Below are positions 26,994-38,000 of a stretch of 64,000 nucleotides of DNA, piece by piece. Origin of the DNA: Lacticaseibacillus zhaodongensis (GTDB lineage: Bacteria > Bacillota > Bacilli > Lactobacillales > Lactobacillaceae); NCBI RefSeq assembly GCF_009687905.1, contig NZ_BLBG01000003.1, positions 62,001 through 126,000 on the forward strand, in the 5' to 3' direction. The position numbers and the translations under genes are program-made. The notes beneath the pieces are model-generated. The model saw only the letters and a list, made by a program, of their open reading frames with translations. It had not been told where the DNA came from and searched no databases. Position 1 is the stretch's first letter, and every line of letters starts with the position of its first letter.

Positions 26994-27695
26994 TTGGTAG
27001 TAGCAGAGTTTGTCAGTAATTTACGCAACACGTATGGCATCGAATTTAAGAACCTAGCACTGCTTGATGAGGCATTCACCCACTCAAGTTATGCGAACGA
27101 ACACCGTGAGCTCGGTATCAGCGATAATGAACGCCTAGAATTCTTGGGTGACGCTGTTCTCGAGCTGACTGTGTCCGATTACCTGTACCGCAAGTACCCC
27201 GAAGAACCTGAGGGTAAACTCACGCGGATGCGGGCAGCCATTGTGCAGACACGCAGTTTTTCCGCATTTTCGCGGGAGGCTCATTTTGACCGCTATATTA
27301 AGCTCGGCAACGGTGAAGAAGCAGCTGGTGCGCGCAAGCGGAACACACTGCTTGAAGACTTATTTGAAGCTTTTTGTGGGGCGTTGTATCTGGATCAGGG
27401 CCGTGGTGCCGTGATCAGCTTTTGCGAAAAGATTATTTTCCCCAAGATTGATGCTGGTGAGTTTCTGAGCACCCACGACTTCAAGACGGCGCTGCAGGAG
27501 GAACTACAGCGTAGTGGTGACGCCCAGATCGAGTACGAGTTGCTGAGTACTAGTGGGCCTGCTAACGCGCGGATCTTCACCGTGCGCGTTTTGGACGGGA
27601 AGAAGGAGCTTGGTACTGGCACTGGTAAGAGCAAGAAGGCGGCGGAGCAAGAGGCTGCCAAAGCTGCTCTGACGACGATTCGGGCGGATAAGTAA
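26994..27695 (+). CDS. rnc: Ribonuclease III
   Basis: Double-strand-specific RNase for rRNA and mRNA processing. The catalytic signature NERLEFLGDAVLEL with its Glu and Asp residues is at ~residues 43-56, the second acidic pair in LLEDLFEAFCGALYLDQG, and a C-terminal dsRNA-binding domain spans ~160-230 (KTALQEELQRSGDAQIEYEL, KKAAEQEAAKAAL). The start is TTG 26994 after AGGAGG; an upstream ATG in frame at 26943 overlaps the promoter and is rejected. It heads rnc-smc-ftsY. Confidence 0.96.
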   Translation: MVVAEFVSNLRNTYGIEFKNLALLDEAFTHSSYANEHRELGISDNERLEFLGDAVLELTVSDYLYRKYPEEPEGKLTRMRAAIVQTRSFSAFSREAHFDRYIKLGNGEEAAGARKRNTLLEDLFEAFCGALYLDQGRGAVISFCEKIIFPKIDAGEFLSTHDFKTALQEELQRSGDAQIEYELLSTSGPANARIFTVRVLDGKKELGTGTGKSKKAAEQEAAKAALTTIRADK

Positions 27696-27717
27696 GCTTG
27701 AGGAACGGAGTACGTAG

Positions 27718-30700
27718 ATGCAGCTGAAGTCCTTGACACTGAACGGTTTCAAATCGTTCGCAGATAAAACAACAATTGAATTTACGCATGGTCTGACCGG
27801 TATCGTTGGCCCCAATGGTAGTGGGAAAAGTAACATCACGGAGGCCATTCGCTGGGCGTTAGGTGAGCAGAGTGCTAAGAGTCTGCGCGGTGAGCGGATG
27901 GGTGACGTGATTTTTGCCGGCACTGACAGTCGGCCGGCATTGAACCGGGCGGAAGTAACACTGACTTTTGACAATAGTGACGGCTTTCTGCACGATCAGG
28001 GGGCAGAGGTGACGGTTAGCCGCCGCCTTTTTCGTGATGGCACCAGCGAGTTTATGCTTAACGGCAAAAGTGTCCGTTTGCATGACGTCCTAGACCTATT
28101 TATGGATAGCGGCCTGGGCCGGGACTCGTTTGCGTTCATTTCCCAAGGCCGAGTTGAAGCCATCTTTAACAGCAAGCCCGAAGACCGTCGGAGCATTTTT
28201 GAAGAGGCGGCCGGGGTACTCAAGTACAAGCTGCAGAAGCAAAAGGCGCAGGGCCAGCTGCAAGAAACCAGCGATAACCTGGCGCGGGTGCACGACATTG
28301 TTCACGAACTATCTGGCCGGATGGAACCACTGGCGGAGCAGGCGTCAATCGCAAAGGATTACGCGCAGCAGAGCAAGGAACACGCAACTCTGCGGCAACA
28401 GTTATTAGCACTAGAGATTCGCGACCTATCTGCGGACCAGGAGCAGGCCCAAACCGCCGCGGAAGTGAATAAGCGCAAAATCGCCGAACTGAACGGTTTG
28501 ATCAAGCAGCTCGAGACCAAGTCCGACGCCGCAACCAAGGCTGACAACGAGTTGACCCGCAAGCTAGACGCCGTCAACGATGAACTGCTAAGCAAATCGA
28601 TGCAGCAGGAAACACTCAATGGTGAGGAAAATGTCTCCACCGAGCGCGTGCAGAATGCGGCAACGACGCTGGCTGACTTGAAAGAGCAGTTAACGGACGC
28701 GCAGACGGCTAAGCGGGATGCGCAAACGCACCTGACAAAGTTGCAGAAGCAACACGAACAGTTGATCAAGCAAAGCCAAGACCTGCAAAAGCAGCTTAAA
28801 GATATGCAGCGGCATGGTAGTAGCAGCAAGAGTCTGCAGGAACAATTGGATGCCGCGCAAGGTGAGTACATCGACACGATGCAGAGACAGGCCGACACGC
28901 GGAACCAGCTCGTTGCTTTGGAAAAGGAGCAACAGCTGTCGGCTAGTCAGCTGAAGTCCACGCAGGGCCGGCTTGCGGAACTGAGCACGCAGGAGCAGCA
29001 GCTGCAAGCCAAACTGCAGACGTTGACGACGGCCCTCGATGAAGCTAAGCAGCAGCACGAAACAACCACAGCTAACGCCAGCCAGGCACAGGCGGCACTG
29101 AACACTGCACAGGAACGGTTAGAGGCGGCGCAGGTTCAACTGCGGCAGCACCGCAGTCAGTACGCGCAGGCGCAGACCCGTTACAACACGCTTAAAGAAA
29201 TGAGCGAGGACTACACCGGCTTTTATGCTGGTGTGCGGGCCGTGCTGAAGAGTAAAGATGAATTGCCAGGGGTAATCGGCGCCGTTGCGGAACTCTTGCA
29301 GGTCCCCCAGAAATACCAGGCGGCCATTGATCAGGCGCTGGGGGCCAACCTCCAGGCCATTGTCACGACCAATGAAGCTGCCGCGAAGGGCGCGATTGCG
29401 CATTTGAAGCGGATGCACGCGGGCCGTGCAACCTTTTTGCCAACCGACGTTGTGCGGCCACGGCAGCTAGGCGCGGGTATCGAAACAACACTCGCTCGCC
29501 AGCAGGGCTTCATTGGGGTTGCGGCGGAATTGGTCCACTATGATGATGCCGTTGCCAGCGTCATGCGCAACCTGATGGGCACCTTATTACTGGTGGATAA
29601 CCTTGATAACGCCGTGCACATCGCTGGCGCAATCAACCATCGCTACCGCATCGTGACCCTCGACGGCGATATTTTGAACGCCGGTGGCTCGATGTCCGGT
29701 GGATCGCGGCAAAAGGGCAGTAGCAGTCCCTTGGCGCGTAGCCAAGAACTGCAGCGGCTCGCCATTAACGGTAAGGCCATGGCGGAGAGCATCCGCGCCG
29801 AAGAGGCTAAGTTGGATGCTCTGCAGGACAAGGCTAATGATTGTCAAAATGCCGCTGGGATCGCGGCCGAACAGCTAAACACTTGCAACGCTAAACTGCA
29901 GGAACTTAATTCCGACAAGCGGGTGTTGGACGAACAGGTCAAGCAGGTCCAGCGCCAACGCGCCAACTTGCAACTCAGCATGCCGGCGGGCAGCGTTGAC
30001 CTCGCCGATAAGCAGCAACAGCTGCAAGAACAGGCTAAAGATATTGCAAGTCAGCTGGAAGAGCTGAAGCAGCGGCAGGCCGATCTCAAACAGCAGCAGA
30101 GTGATAGTGAATCTGCCGCTGGTGCCTTGCGGGAACGCACGGCACAACTGCGCGCGGACATTGCCGTTGCCGATACTGATCTGCGCACCAATGTGGAGCA
30201 GACACAGCAGTGGCAGTCCAGCTTGCAGCAGGCCAATGGCAACATTGACCGGCTGGAAAAGCGCATTGCCAGCATTCAGGAATCTGCCGGGGTTACGGCC
30301 GAGGAGAAGGCCGCCCGTAAGGAGACCTTGGCCCAGTTAGCCGTCGACACCAAGCGCTTGCGCAAGCAGCAAGCCGATTACAAGCAGCAACAGGCTGATG
30401 GCCGCACGGCGATGAGCCGGCTGTCCGCCCGGATTACTAGCGCGTACAGCGAGCGGCAAACGGCCCAGACGGAGAGTGAAACCCAAGCGGTCACCCTCAA
30501 CCGCTGCAAAATCAATCTGGATAACCGTCTGAACATTTTGGCGGATGATTATCAGACGACTTATGAAGCCGCGCTCAAGACCGTGCCGAATCCGGAACCA
30601 GACCAGCCGCAATTGCGTAGTCAGTTGAAATTGCTGCAGCGGGGGCTGGACGAATTGGGGCCGGTCAACCCGAACGCGGTTGCCGAGTATCAAGAGGTCA

Positions 30701-31284
30701 AGGAACGCTTTGACTTCCTGACTAAACAGGAAGGCGACCTGAACTCTGCGCGTGAACAGCTTAATGCCACCATGGCGGAGCTCGACGACGAGGTGCGGGT
30801 GCGCTTTAAGGACGTGTTTGACGCGACCAGCGCCGCCTTCACCGAGATTTTCCCGCAGATGTTTGGCGGGGGTCACGCCGAGCTGCGGCTGACGCAGCCG
30901 GATGATTTGCTCAACACAGGCATTGAGATTATCGCGCAGCCGCCTGGCAAGAAGCTGACCCGGCTGTCCCTACTGTCGGGTGGTGAACGGGCGCTAACCG
31001 CAATCACACTTTTGTTCGCGATTTTACGGGTCCGGCCCGTACCATTCTCCATTCTGGATGAAGTCGAGGCCAGTTTGGACGAGGCAAACGTTGAACGTTT
31101 TGGTGAGTTCTTGCGTAACTACTCCAGTTCGACGCAATTTATCGTCATCACGCACCGTCGTGGCACAATGGTTGCCGCCGACATCCTGTATGGTGTTACC
31201 ATGCAGGAGTCAGGGGTATCCACAATGGTCGCCGTCTCGATTGATGAGGCGGTTGCCGCGAAGAAGGACAGCATTTCGCAGTAA
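27718..31284 (+). CDS. smc: Chromosome partition protein SMC
   Basis: Structural maintenance of chromosomes ATPase; with ScpA/ScpB it compacts and separates origins. Walker A GPNGSGKSNITEAIRWALG lies at ~residues 32-50. Long Gln/Ala/Leu-rich coiled coils (~170-500 and ~670-1020) flank a hinge (~510-660, GVIGAVAELL...GGSMSGG). The C-terminal head has LSLLSGGERALTAITLLFAI and Walker B FSILDEVEASLDEANV. 1188 residues is the normal full length. ATG 27718 follows GGAACGGAG. Confidence 0.98.
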   Translation: MQLKSLTLNGFKSFADKTTIEFTHGLTGIVGPNGSGKSNITEAIRWALGEQSAKSLRGERMGDVIFAGTDSRPALNRAEVTLTFDNSDGFLHDQGAEVTVSRRLFRDGTSEFMLNGKSVRLHDVLDLFMDSGLGRDSFAFISQGRVEAIFNSKPEDRRSIFEEAAGVLKYKLQKQKAQGQLQETSDNLARVHDIVHELSGRMEPLAEQASIAKDYAQQSKEHATLRQQLLALEIRDLSADQEQAQTAAEVNKRKIAELNGLIKQLETKSDAATKADNELTRKLDAVNDELLSKSMQQETLNGEENVSTERVQNAATTLADLKEQLTDAQTAKRDAQTHLTKLQKQHEQLIKQSQDLQKQLKDMQRHGSSSKSLQEQLDAAQGEYIDTMQRQADTRNQLVALEKEQQLSASQLKSTQGRLAELSTQEQQLQAKLQTLTTALDEAKQQHETTTANASQAQAALNTAQERLEAAQVQLRQHRSQYAQAQTRYNTLKEMSEDYTGFYAGVRAVLKSKDELPGVIGAVAELLQVPQKYQAAIDQALGANLQAIVTTNEAAAKGAIAHLKRMHAGRATFLPTDVVRPRQLGAGIETTLARQQGFIGVAAELVHYDDAVASVMRNLMGTLLLVDNLDNAVHIAGAINHRYRIVTLDGDILNAGGSMSGGSRQKGSSSPLARSQELQRLAINGKAMAESIRAEEAKLDALQDKANDCQNAAGIAAEQLNTCNAKLQELNSDKRVLDEQVKQVQRQRANLQLSMPAGSVDLADKQQQLQEQAKDIASQLEELKQRQADLKQQQSDSESAAGALRERTAQLRADIAVADTDLRTNVEQTQQWQSSLQQANGNIDRLEKRIASIQESAGVTAEEKAARKETLAQLAVDTKRLRKQQADYKQQQADGRTAMSRLSARITSAYSERQTAQTESETQAVTLNRCKINLDNRLNILADDYQTTYEAALKTVPNPEPDQPQLRSQLKLLQRGLDELGPVNPNAVAEYQEVKERFDFLTKQEGDLNSAREQLNATMAELDDEVRVRFKDVFDATSAAFTEIFPQMFGGGHAELRLTQPDDLLNTGIEIIAQPPGKKLTRLSLLSGGERALTAITLLFAILRVRPVPFSILDEVEASLDEANVERFGEFLRNYSSSTQFIVITHRRGTMVAADILYGVTMQESGVSTMVAVSIDEAVAAKKDSISQ

Positions 31285-31314
31285 GGAAATGAACGCGATG
31301 CAGGAGGCAAAATT

Positions 31315-32391
31315 ATGGGATTATTCGATCGAATTAAACGCGCTTTTGGCGGCAAGTCTGAGACCGAAGACACGGAGAAGTATGACGCCGCGCTTGAAAA
31401 AAGTCGGAGCAGCTTTGGCGACAAGCTGAACGCACTGTTTGCCAACTTCCGGACCGTTGATGAAGATTTCTTCGATGACCTTGAAGACACCTTAATTGGG
31501 GCCGACGTTGGCTTTGAAACGGCGGTCAAAATCACCGACGAGCTGCGCGAAGAGGTTAAACTCCGCAACGCCAAGGATTCAAATGCCGTTGCCCGGGTGA
31601 TCGTCCAAAAGCTCGTTGACCTTTATGGTGACGAGGGGCAAGACGAAGATAACAGTTTACATTTTGCCGAGTCTGGCCCGACCGTCTTCCTCTTCGTGGG
31701 GGTGAATGGGGCCGGTAAGACGACCACAATCGGGAAGCTAGCTAAGCGCCTCCACGACCAAGGTAAGTCGGTCCTGTTGGCGGCCGCCGACACTTTCCGG
31801 GCCGGTGCCATTCAGCAGCTGCAGGTTTGGGGCGAGCGCGATGATGTGCCCGTTGTTGCCGGTCCTGAAGGTGGCGATCCGGCTGCGGTTGTCTTTGACG
31901 CTGTGGTCCGCGCCAAGAAGGAGAATGCCGACGTTTTGCTGGTCGACACTGCTGGCCGCTTGCAGAACAAGGTCAACCTGATGAAAGAACTGGGCAAAAT
32001 CGAGCGGGTGATCAAACGTGAATTACCGGATGAACCCAGTGAGGTTTTGCTAGTTGTCGACGCGACGACCGGCCAGAACGCACTTAATCAGGCTAAGGAG
32101 TTCAACCAGACCACGAAGATGACGGGCTTGGTCCTGACCAAACTGGATGGTTCCGGTAAGGGTGGCATTGTTTTGGCCGTCCGCAACGAGTTGCACGTGC
32201 CGGTCAAGCTGGTCGGCCTGGGTGAGAAGGTTGACGACCTGGCTGATTTTGAACCCACCAAGTTTGTATATGGCCTGTTCAAGGGCTTGATCGATGAACC
32301 GGCGGGTGCTAAAGATGAGGCAGATCCAGCTGCTGTGGCTGCCGCAACTGAAAACAATGAAGATTCAGAAGAGCACGAGGAGGACAAATAA
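31315..32391 (+). CDS. ftsY: Signal recognition particle receptor FtsY
   Basis: Membrane-associated GTPase that receives SRP-ribosome complexes. A short acidic N-terminal A region precedes the NG domain: G1 GVNGAGKTTTIGKLAKRL (~residues 125-142), DTFRAGAIQQL, DTAGRLQNK and TKLDGSGKGG. A C-terminal acidic tail (ENNEDSEEHEEDK) is an extra compared with many homologues. ATG follows AGGAGG. Its SRP partner ffh is 24 kb away (56085) instead of next door. Confidence 0.97.
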   Translation: MGLFDRIKRAFGGKSETEDTEKYDAALEKSRSSFGDKLNALFANFRTVDEDFFDDLEDTLIGADVGFETAVKITDELREEVKLRNAKDSNAVARVIVQKLVDLYGDEGQDEDNSLHFAESGPTVFLFVGVNGAGKTTTIGKLAKRLHDQGKSVLLAAADTFRAGAIQQLQVWGERDDVPVVAGPEGGDPAAVVFDAVVRAKKENADVLLVDTAGRLQNKVNLMKELGKIERVIKRELPDEPSEVLLVVDATTGQNALNQAKEFNQTTKMTGLVLTKLDGSGKGGIVLAVRNELHVPVKLVGLGEKVDDLADFEPTKFVYGLFKGLIDEPAGAKDEADPAAVAAATENNEDSEEHEEDK

Positions 32392-32394
32392 TAA

Positions 32395-33657
32395 ATGAGT
32401 TGGCGCGATAACTACGACCCCAAACTGGTCGCACTTGTAGACAAGGTGGATGCCAAAATTGCACCCCGACTGGCCGAAATTGACGAGCAAATCGTTGAGA
32501 ATGAGTCTAAGGTTTTACGCTCATTTCAGGAACACAATGTTGCTGAAAGTGACCTGACGGGGTCAACCGGTTACGGTCACTATGATGAAGGTCGCGACAA
32601 GCTGGAGGCCATCTACGCCGATGTTCTGGGCGGTGAGGACGCATTGGTGCGCCCACAACTGATTTCCGGAACCCACGCAATCGGGGTCGCTTTGCTAGGC
32701 CTCGTGCGCCCAGGCGATGAGATCGTCTACATCACTGGTAAGCCTTACGACACTCTGCAGGAAGTCCTTGGGATTGCCGGGGATGGCGTTGGCAGCCCCA
32801 AGGAATACGGCATTGGGGTGGACTGGGTTGACCTCTTGCCGAACGGTGAGGTTGACGTTGACGCCATCAAGAAGCGTGTGACACCAAAGACCACGGTCGT
32901 TGCCATTCAGCGCTCCCGTGGTTACGCGACGCGCGATTCGTTCACAGTCGATAAGATTGCGGCCATGATCAAGGTGGTCAAGGAAGTCGCACCTGACGCG
33001 GTCATTTTCGTAGATAACGCTTATGGTGAATTTTCCGAGACCAAGGAGCCACTGCACGTGGGCGCCGACCTGATGGCGGGCTCCCTGTTCAAGAATGCTG
33101 GCGGTGGCATGGCCAAAACTGGTGGTTACATCGTTGGTCGTAAAGACCTCGTGACGAAGGTCAGCTACCGCTTCACGGTTCCTGGTCTGGGTGGCGCTGA
33201 GGGGGCTACTTACGGCAACCTCGCCGACATGCTGCAGGGTTTCTTCATCGCGCCACAGACCACTGGGAACGCCATCAAGGGTTCCATCTTCGAAGCTGCT
33301 CTGTTTGCGGAGCTCGGCCTGGAAGTTGCGCCGAAGTGGGACGCACCGCGGACCGACCTCATTCAGACGGTCAACTTCGGGAATGCGGACGACATGATTG
33401 CTTTCGCCAAAGCGATTCAGCATAACTCGCCCGTTGATTCTTTCGTTACGCCGATTCCAGAAAAGATGGCCGGCTACGAAGATGAGGTCATCATGGCCGC
33501 CGGTAACTTCGTTCAGGGTGCGACCATTGAGTACTCCGGTGACGGTCCACTGCGGCCACCATACACGCTGTACCTGCAGGGTGGTCTGACTTACGCGCAC
33601 GTTAAGCTCGCAACGATTGGGGCGGCGCAGGAGACGTTCTTCGACAAGAAGAAGTAA
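32395..33657 (+). CDS. ynbB: PLP-dependent aluminium-resistance family protein (YnbB-like)
   Basis: Member of the methionine-gamma-lyase-like fold type I family annotated as aluminium resistance protein; substrate unknown. 420 residues. PLP-binding features are seen: GTHAIGVALLGLVRPGDEI, the cofactor Asp in VIFVDNAYGEFSE, and the Schiff-base Lys region AGSLFKNAGGGMAKTGGYI (~residues 228-246). It starts three bases after ftsY, so it is co-transcribed, and is followed by a strong terminator that marks the edge of the BREX island. Confidence 0.88.
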   Translation: MSWRDNYDPKLVALVDKVDAKIAPRLAEIDEQIVENESKVLRSFQEHNVAESDLTGSTGYGHYDEGRDKLEAIYADVLGGEDALVRPQLISGTHAIGVALLGLVRPGDEIVYITGKPYDTLQEVLGIAGDGVGSPKEYGIGVDWVDLLPNGEVDVDAIKKRVTPKTTVVAIQRSRGYATRDSFTVDKIAAMIKVVKEVAPDAVIFVDNAYGEFSETKEPLHVGADLMAGSLFKNAGGGMAKTGGYIVGRKDLVTKVSYRFTVPGLGGAEGATYGNLADMLQGFFIAPQTTGNAIKGSIFEAALFAELGLEVAPKWDAPRTDLIQTVNFGNADDMIAFAKAIQHNSPVDSFVTPIPEKMAGYEDEVIMAAGNFVQGATIEYSGDGPLRPPYTLYLQGGLTYAHVKLATIGAAQETFFDKKK

Positions 33658-33696
33658 TTGTTAGTTTAGAATGCTGTTTATTCCTAATACGCACGT

Positions 33697-33735
33697 AAAA
33701 GGGTTTCCGCGTTGATGCGGGAACCCTTTTGTTGC
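33697..33735 (+). terminator. Intrinsic terminator after ynbB
   Basis: AAAAGGGTTTCCGC / GCGGGAACCCTTTT stem followed by GTTG, isolating the rnc-smc-ftsY-ynbB transcript from BREX. Confidence 0.8.
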
Positions 33736-33747
33736 GCTTACAATACA

Positions 33748-33790
33748 TGTGCCAAAAACTCTCATTGATGTGCCAAAATTTTGCTAAAAT
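33748..33790 (+). promoter_or_regulatory. brx promoter region with paired TGTGCCAAAA motifs
   Basis: Two direct copies of TGTGCCAAAA at 33748-33757 and 33769-33778 are 21 bp apart (two helical turns). An extended -10 TGCTAAAAT is at 33782-33790; no good -35 is seen, suggesting activation or repression through the repeats. The same TGTGCCA word flanks the recombinase gene. Confidence 0.55.
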
Positions 33791-33820
33791 GTAGATTAGC
33801 GAACGTTAGGGGTGAACACC

Positions 33821-34414
33821 TTGGAAAAGTACAAAGCCGGTATCGACAAAAATGCCTTCTGGCTCAACGAACTGATTGCCGTCGCACAGATGCGGGATTC
33901 TGGTCAAGAGTGGGCCGATGTTCAGCAGGCCGTGGTTGACGATAATCAGTTGTTGATTTCGTCAAGACAGCGGGCCAAACAAATATATGGTGTTTTGAAC
34001 CGTCGCCTTGAGTCGTTGCCAGATAAACTGCGTAGTTTGTTGCTGACAAGCAGCATGGATGATCAGAAAATCATCAACTTAGTGGCAATTATGAATACAG
34101 AGTTGCTGATTAAAGATTTCATCCTGATTCGGTTCCGGGACGAACTGATTGTGGGTGATGCCAAGATTGAGCCTTATGAGATTCAGGCTTTCTTTGATCA
34201 TTTGCAAGCTACTAATGATGTTGTGGCTTCGTGGACCGACCAGACCATTCACCGCTTGGGCAGTACAATTCGGAATTACCTCAGGATGGCAGGGTTAGCG
34301 GTTGCTGACGGTAATGATTTAGTGGTCCAACGGCCGATTGTTGGTTATGAGTTGGAACAAGCCTTACGCAACAATGGATATGGCGCGTATGTGAACGCGC
34401 TGACGGGGATGTAG
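33821..34414 (+). CDS. brxA: BREX protein BrxA
   Basis: First gene of the type 1 BREX operon; BrxA (DUF1819) is a small, NusB-like DNA-binding protein required for phage exclusion. About 197 residues, helical, with IGAL-like LTSSMDDQKIINLVAIMNTE and a C-terminal AGLAVADGNDLVVQRPIVGYELEQAL winged-helix-like part. The TTG at 33821 is eight bases past TTAGGGG; the in-frame GTG 33812 lies in that site. Identification rests on size and its position before brxB-brxC-pglX. brxB starts two bases after its stop. Confidence 0.88.
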   Translation: MEKYKAGIDKNAFWLNELIAVAQMRDSGQEWADVQQAVVDDNQLLISSRQRAKQIYGVLNRRLESLPDKLRSLLLTSSMDDQKIINLVAIMNTELLIKDFILIRFRDELIVGDAKIEPYEIQAFFDHLQATNDVVASWTDQTIHRLGSTIRNYLRMAGLAVADGNDLVVQRPIVGYELEQALRNNGYGAYVNALTGM

Positions 34415-34415
34415 G

Positions 34416-34997
34416 ATGGATAAACTAACCAAAGATTTTATCAATCTAAGAGAAAAAATCAGTTCACCAACTTTTCAAGCCAATGAAGGTTTATCAAACG
34501 AAGTCGGTTATTATATTTTCAGCTATGATCCAGCGCAGGAGATGCGAGTGCGGGAGGAAATCACCAATTTAGTTACGACGGCAACGCCCGCTACAATCAA
34601 TGCGTCCATTCAAGTGTTTGATCTTTTTAAGATTATGATGCACATAGTTGATGAGTTTGGTTATCGGGAGCAATTCGCTGATTTTGAAAAGCAGTACGGA
34701 ATGTCTTCCGTGATTGAGCAAATGGAACGCTTGCTACGAATGAACAGGGATGACAACCGGATTGTTGAGTATATTCAGAAGCACTTACGCCCGGGACGAA
34801 CTATCATCTTCGTAACTGGTGTTGGCGCGGTGTTTCCCTTGGTGCGTGCACATAAGGTCTTGAATACTATGAATCAAGTTATTGATAACGTACCGGTCGT
34901 GATGTTTTATCCTGGGATGTACGATAGCGTCCGGTTGAAAATGTTTGGGGAACTGCAGGATGATAACTATTACCGCGCGTTTAGCCTAAATTCCTAA
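34416..34997 (+). CDS. brxB: BREX protein BrxB
   Basis: DUF1788 protein of unknown biochemical role, essential in type 1 BREX. 193 residues with the family-typical SNEVGYYIFSYDPAQEMRVR, a central helical part, and IIFVTGVGAVFPLVRAHKVLN plus PVVMFYPGMYD (~residues 128-170). Its ATG is two bases after brxA, and its stop overlaps the upstream region of brxC, so the three are translated as a unit. Confidence 0.93.
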   Translation: MDKLTKDFINLREKISSPTFQANEGLSNEVGYYIFSYDPAQEMRVREEITNLVTTATPATINASIQVFDLFKIMMHIVDEFGYREQFADFEKQYGMSSVIEQMERLLRMNRDDNRIVEYIQKHLRPGRTIIFVTGVGAVFPLVRAHKVLNTMNQVIDNVPVVMFYPGMYDSVRLKMFGELQDDNYYRAFSLNS

Positions 34998-35020
34998 TGG
35001 TTACGCAATGGGGGAGAATT

Positions 35021-38000
35021 ATGGAAATTAAAGATGTGTTTGCTAAGCCGATTGATCGGCGCATTCAAGGGGTAATTAAAGTTGGTCAGGAAGAGGACGC
35101 GATTCTTCGGCAGGAATTAGACGAGTACGTCGTAACTGATGAGCTGCAGCGGTTGTTCGCGGATTTCTTTACCGCTTATGAACGTAGTTTGGACGAACCA
35201 ACGGATGAAATGGGTGCCTGGATTTCAGGCTTCTTCGGTTCAGGTAAATCGCACTTCATGAAGATTATCGCTGACATCTTGAAAGACACACCAGTTGATG
35301 GCAAACGGCCGGTTGATTATTTCCAGAGTAAAATTCACGATCAGATGACCTTGAACCAAATGGAACGGGCGGCAAATGCTCCGACCAACGTGATTTCATT
35401 CAATATTGATGCGGCCTCTAGGGTCTCCGCAAAGTCAAAAGACAGTGCGATTCTGGATGTGTTTTTACAGGAATTCAACAAGAGCCAGGGCCTGTCCGAT
35501 GTCGCCTGGATTGCTGACTTGGAACGGCACCTGATTGCTGATGGCAAGTATGCTGCATTCCAGGATTATTTCAATAGTCACAACACCCACGGTTTGGTTT
35601 GGGAAGACGACGGTCGGGAGCAGTATGCGTTCAACGCCGGTGTGATTAAGGATGCACTAGTTGCATCCGGATTCATGAGTGATGAAGATGCGGATGGCTT
35701 CACAAGACAGTGGAACACACCTTACCCAATGAGCATCGAAGAATTCGCCCAGCTGGTTGCAAAATATATAAATGAAAGTGGCAATCGTGTGGTCTTTCTT
35801 GTTGATGAAGTGGGGCAGTTCGTTGGCGACAGTCAGTCATTGATGCTGAACCTGCAATCAATGGTGGAACAATTGGGAGTTGCCGCGCGGGGCAAGGCGT
35901 GGGTCATCGTAACTTCCCAGCAAGATATCAACGCGGTCACTAAGAATGTTGATGGGCAAGACTTTTCGAAGATTCAGGGCCGGTTCAAGACCCGCATCAA
36001 CATGAGCTCGGCCAATGTTGATGAAGTGATCAAGAAGCGGATTCTTGCTAAGACTGAACCAGCACAGCGGGCCTTGGAAACGGAGTATGCTGCCAACTCT
36101 GCTTCAATCAACAATAGTATTGATTTCGACGATGGTGTTTCGCGTGATCATTACAAGACGGCGAAGGATTTTGCGGACAATTACCCATTTGTTCCGTACC
36201 AGTTCAATTTGTTGCAGGATGTGTTGACCGCAGTGCGGACGCACGGTTCTGATGGTAAGCACCTCTCAGAAGGTGAACGCTCAATGCTCGCCATCTTCCA
36301 GGAATCTGCGGAACGTATCATGCACGCTGATATTGGTAAATTAGTTCCTTTCAGCCTGTTCTTCGAAGGCTTAGACCAGTTTCTAGACCACACACACCGG
36401 ATTGTCATCACCCACGCCAAGAACAACGACAGCGTTAACCCTAAACACGAGGAAAATCCCTTTGCCGTACAGGTGCTTAAAACTTTGTTCATGGTTAAGT
36501 ACACCAATTTTAAAGCGACCCTAGATAACATCACAACTTTAATGATTGACGACATTAACGTGGATCGGGTACAGCTGCGGAAGAACGTGCAGAACGCTTT
36601 GAACGTGCTGATCCGGCAGAATTTGGTTGAGAAGAACCTTAGTGTCTACGTATTCTTGACTGATGCTGAGCAAGACATCAACCAAGAAATCGAACACCAG
36701 AATGTTGATGATGTTGAGGTTGCCAGCAAACTAGGCGAGTTTATTTACAGTGGCAATATTATTAAAAATAAGTATTCTTACCCGAAGCTTAGTGGCCGCT
36801 ATACTTTCAACCTGAATGCATTTGTTGATGATACGCCTGTCGGGAAGACCAGCAACGAATTATCACTCAAAATCGTTACGCCGCTGCAGTATGAGCTGGC
36901 TGATGAAGCAAATCAGTTGCTTTACTCAGCTGGGGATGGAAGTCACTCAGTTGTGATTGCCTTGCCGCAGCAGCAAACAGACTATGTGGAGAACACGCGG
37001 CGGGCACTCAAAATTGACAAGTTTCTGCGGTCGAATTTCAGCAACCGTGATGCTGAGTTCCAAGCTTTAGGCCGGGCGCGTTCGGTCGAACGGACAGAAT
37101 TGCAGGCAGAGGCTAAACGGCAAGTAACAAATGCGCTCGAGGAAGCTACCTTGTTGGTCGGTGGCCAGCGTATCGATTCAAAGCGGGATTTCGCTTCACG
37201 ATTAGCTGATGCTGAACAGATGCTCGTTGACAACAACTATCGCAACTTGAGTTATATTACTGCGGCCAAGGGCGAACGGGATATTCTGCAGCTATTGGCC
37301 GGTGATGGCTTAGTTAAAACTGATGAAAACAGCCAGGCGGTTGACGAAGTGGCCAGGTATATCGACAGGGTTGCGCAGACACGCCCACACGTGACACTTC
37401 ATCAGGTGCGCGAGCAGTTTGAAATAATTCCGTATGGCTACACGGAAGAGGACATCGAATGGCTAGTTGCGAAACTGTATGTAACCCGAAAAATCAAGGC
37501 TACCTTTAATGGAGTTGTGGTATCAAGTGAGCAGTTTAAGAATAAGGAAATAGCCGATCTGTTCACGCGTAAGCAAAACGTCGACAAGGTGGAGTTGCAG
37601 CCGCGTCCAACCATAAGCCAACAGGATGTACGCATGGTAAAGGACACCGCCCGGGATGTGTTCGGCAAGAAGAACTTCAGTGCTGACAACATTGACGGCC
37701 AAATTGTGGAGCTTAAAGAGAAGATTAAGCTTGATTTGGATAATCTGGAAGAATTTTATCAACAGAATTCGGGTTTTCCTGGCCAAAATTTACTTGAGCA
37801 AGGAATCAAACTACTGCGGCGGTTGAAGGATACTGCGGATACCGATTCGTTCATTAAACAATTGCGTGAAATTAAGACGGAACTTGAGGATTGGGATTAC
37901 GACTGCGAAGACACCGGTGTAATTGAGTTTTATCGGAATGAGGCCCAGCAGAAGATCTGGGAACGATCATTGACCGACATGAGCCTCTATAAGGCATCCA

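Noticed and set aside
32695-33600. 301-codon open frame antisense to ynbB
   Set aside because: Shadow of a well-supported PLP enzyme gene; no ribosome binding site and no recognisable domain.
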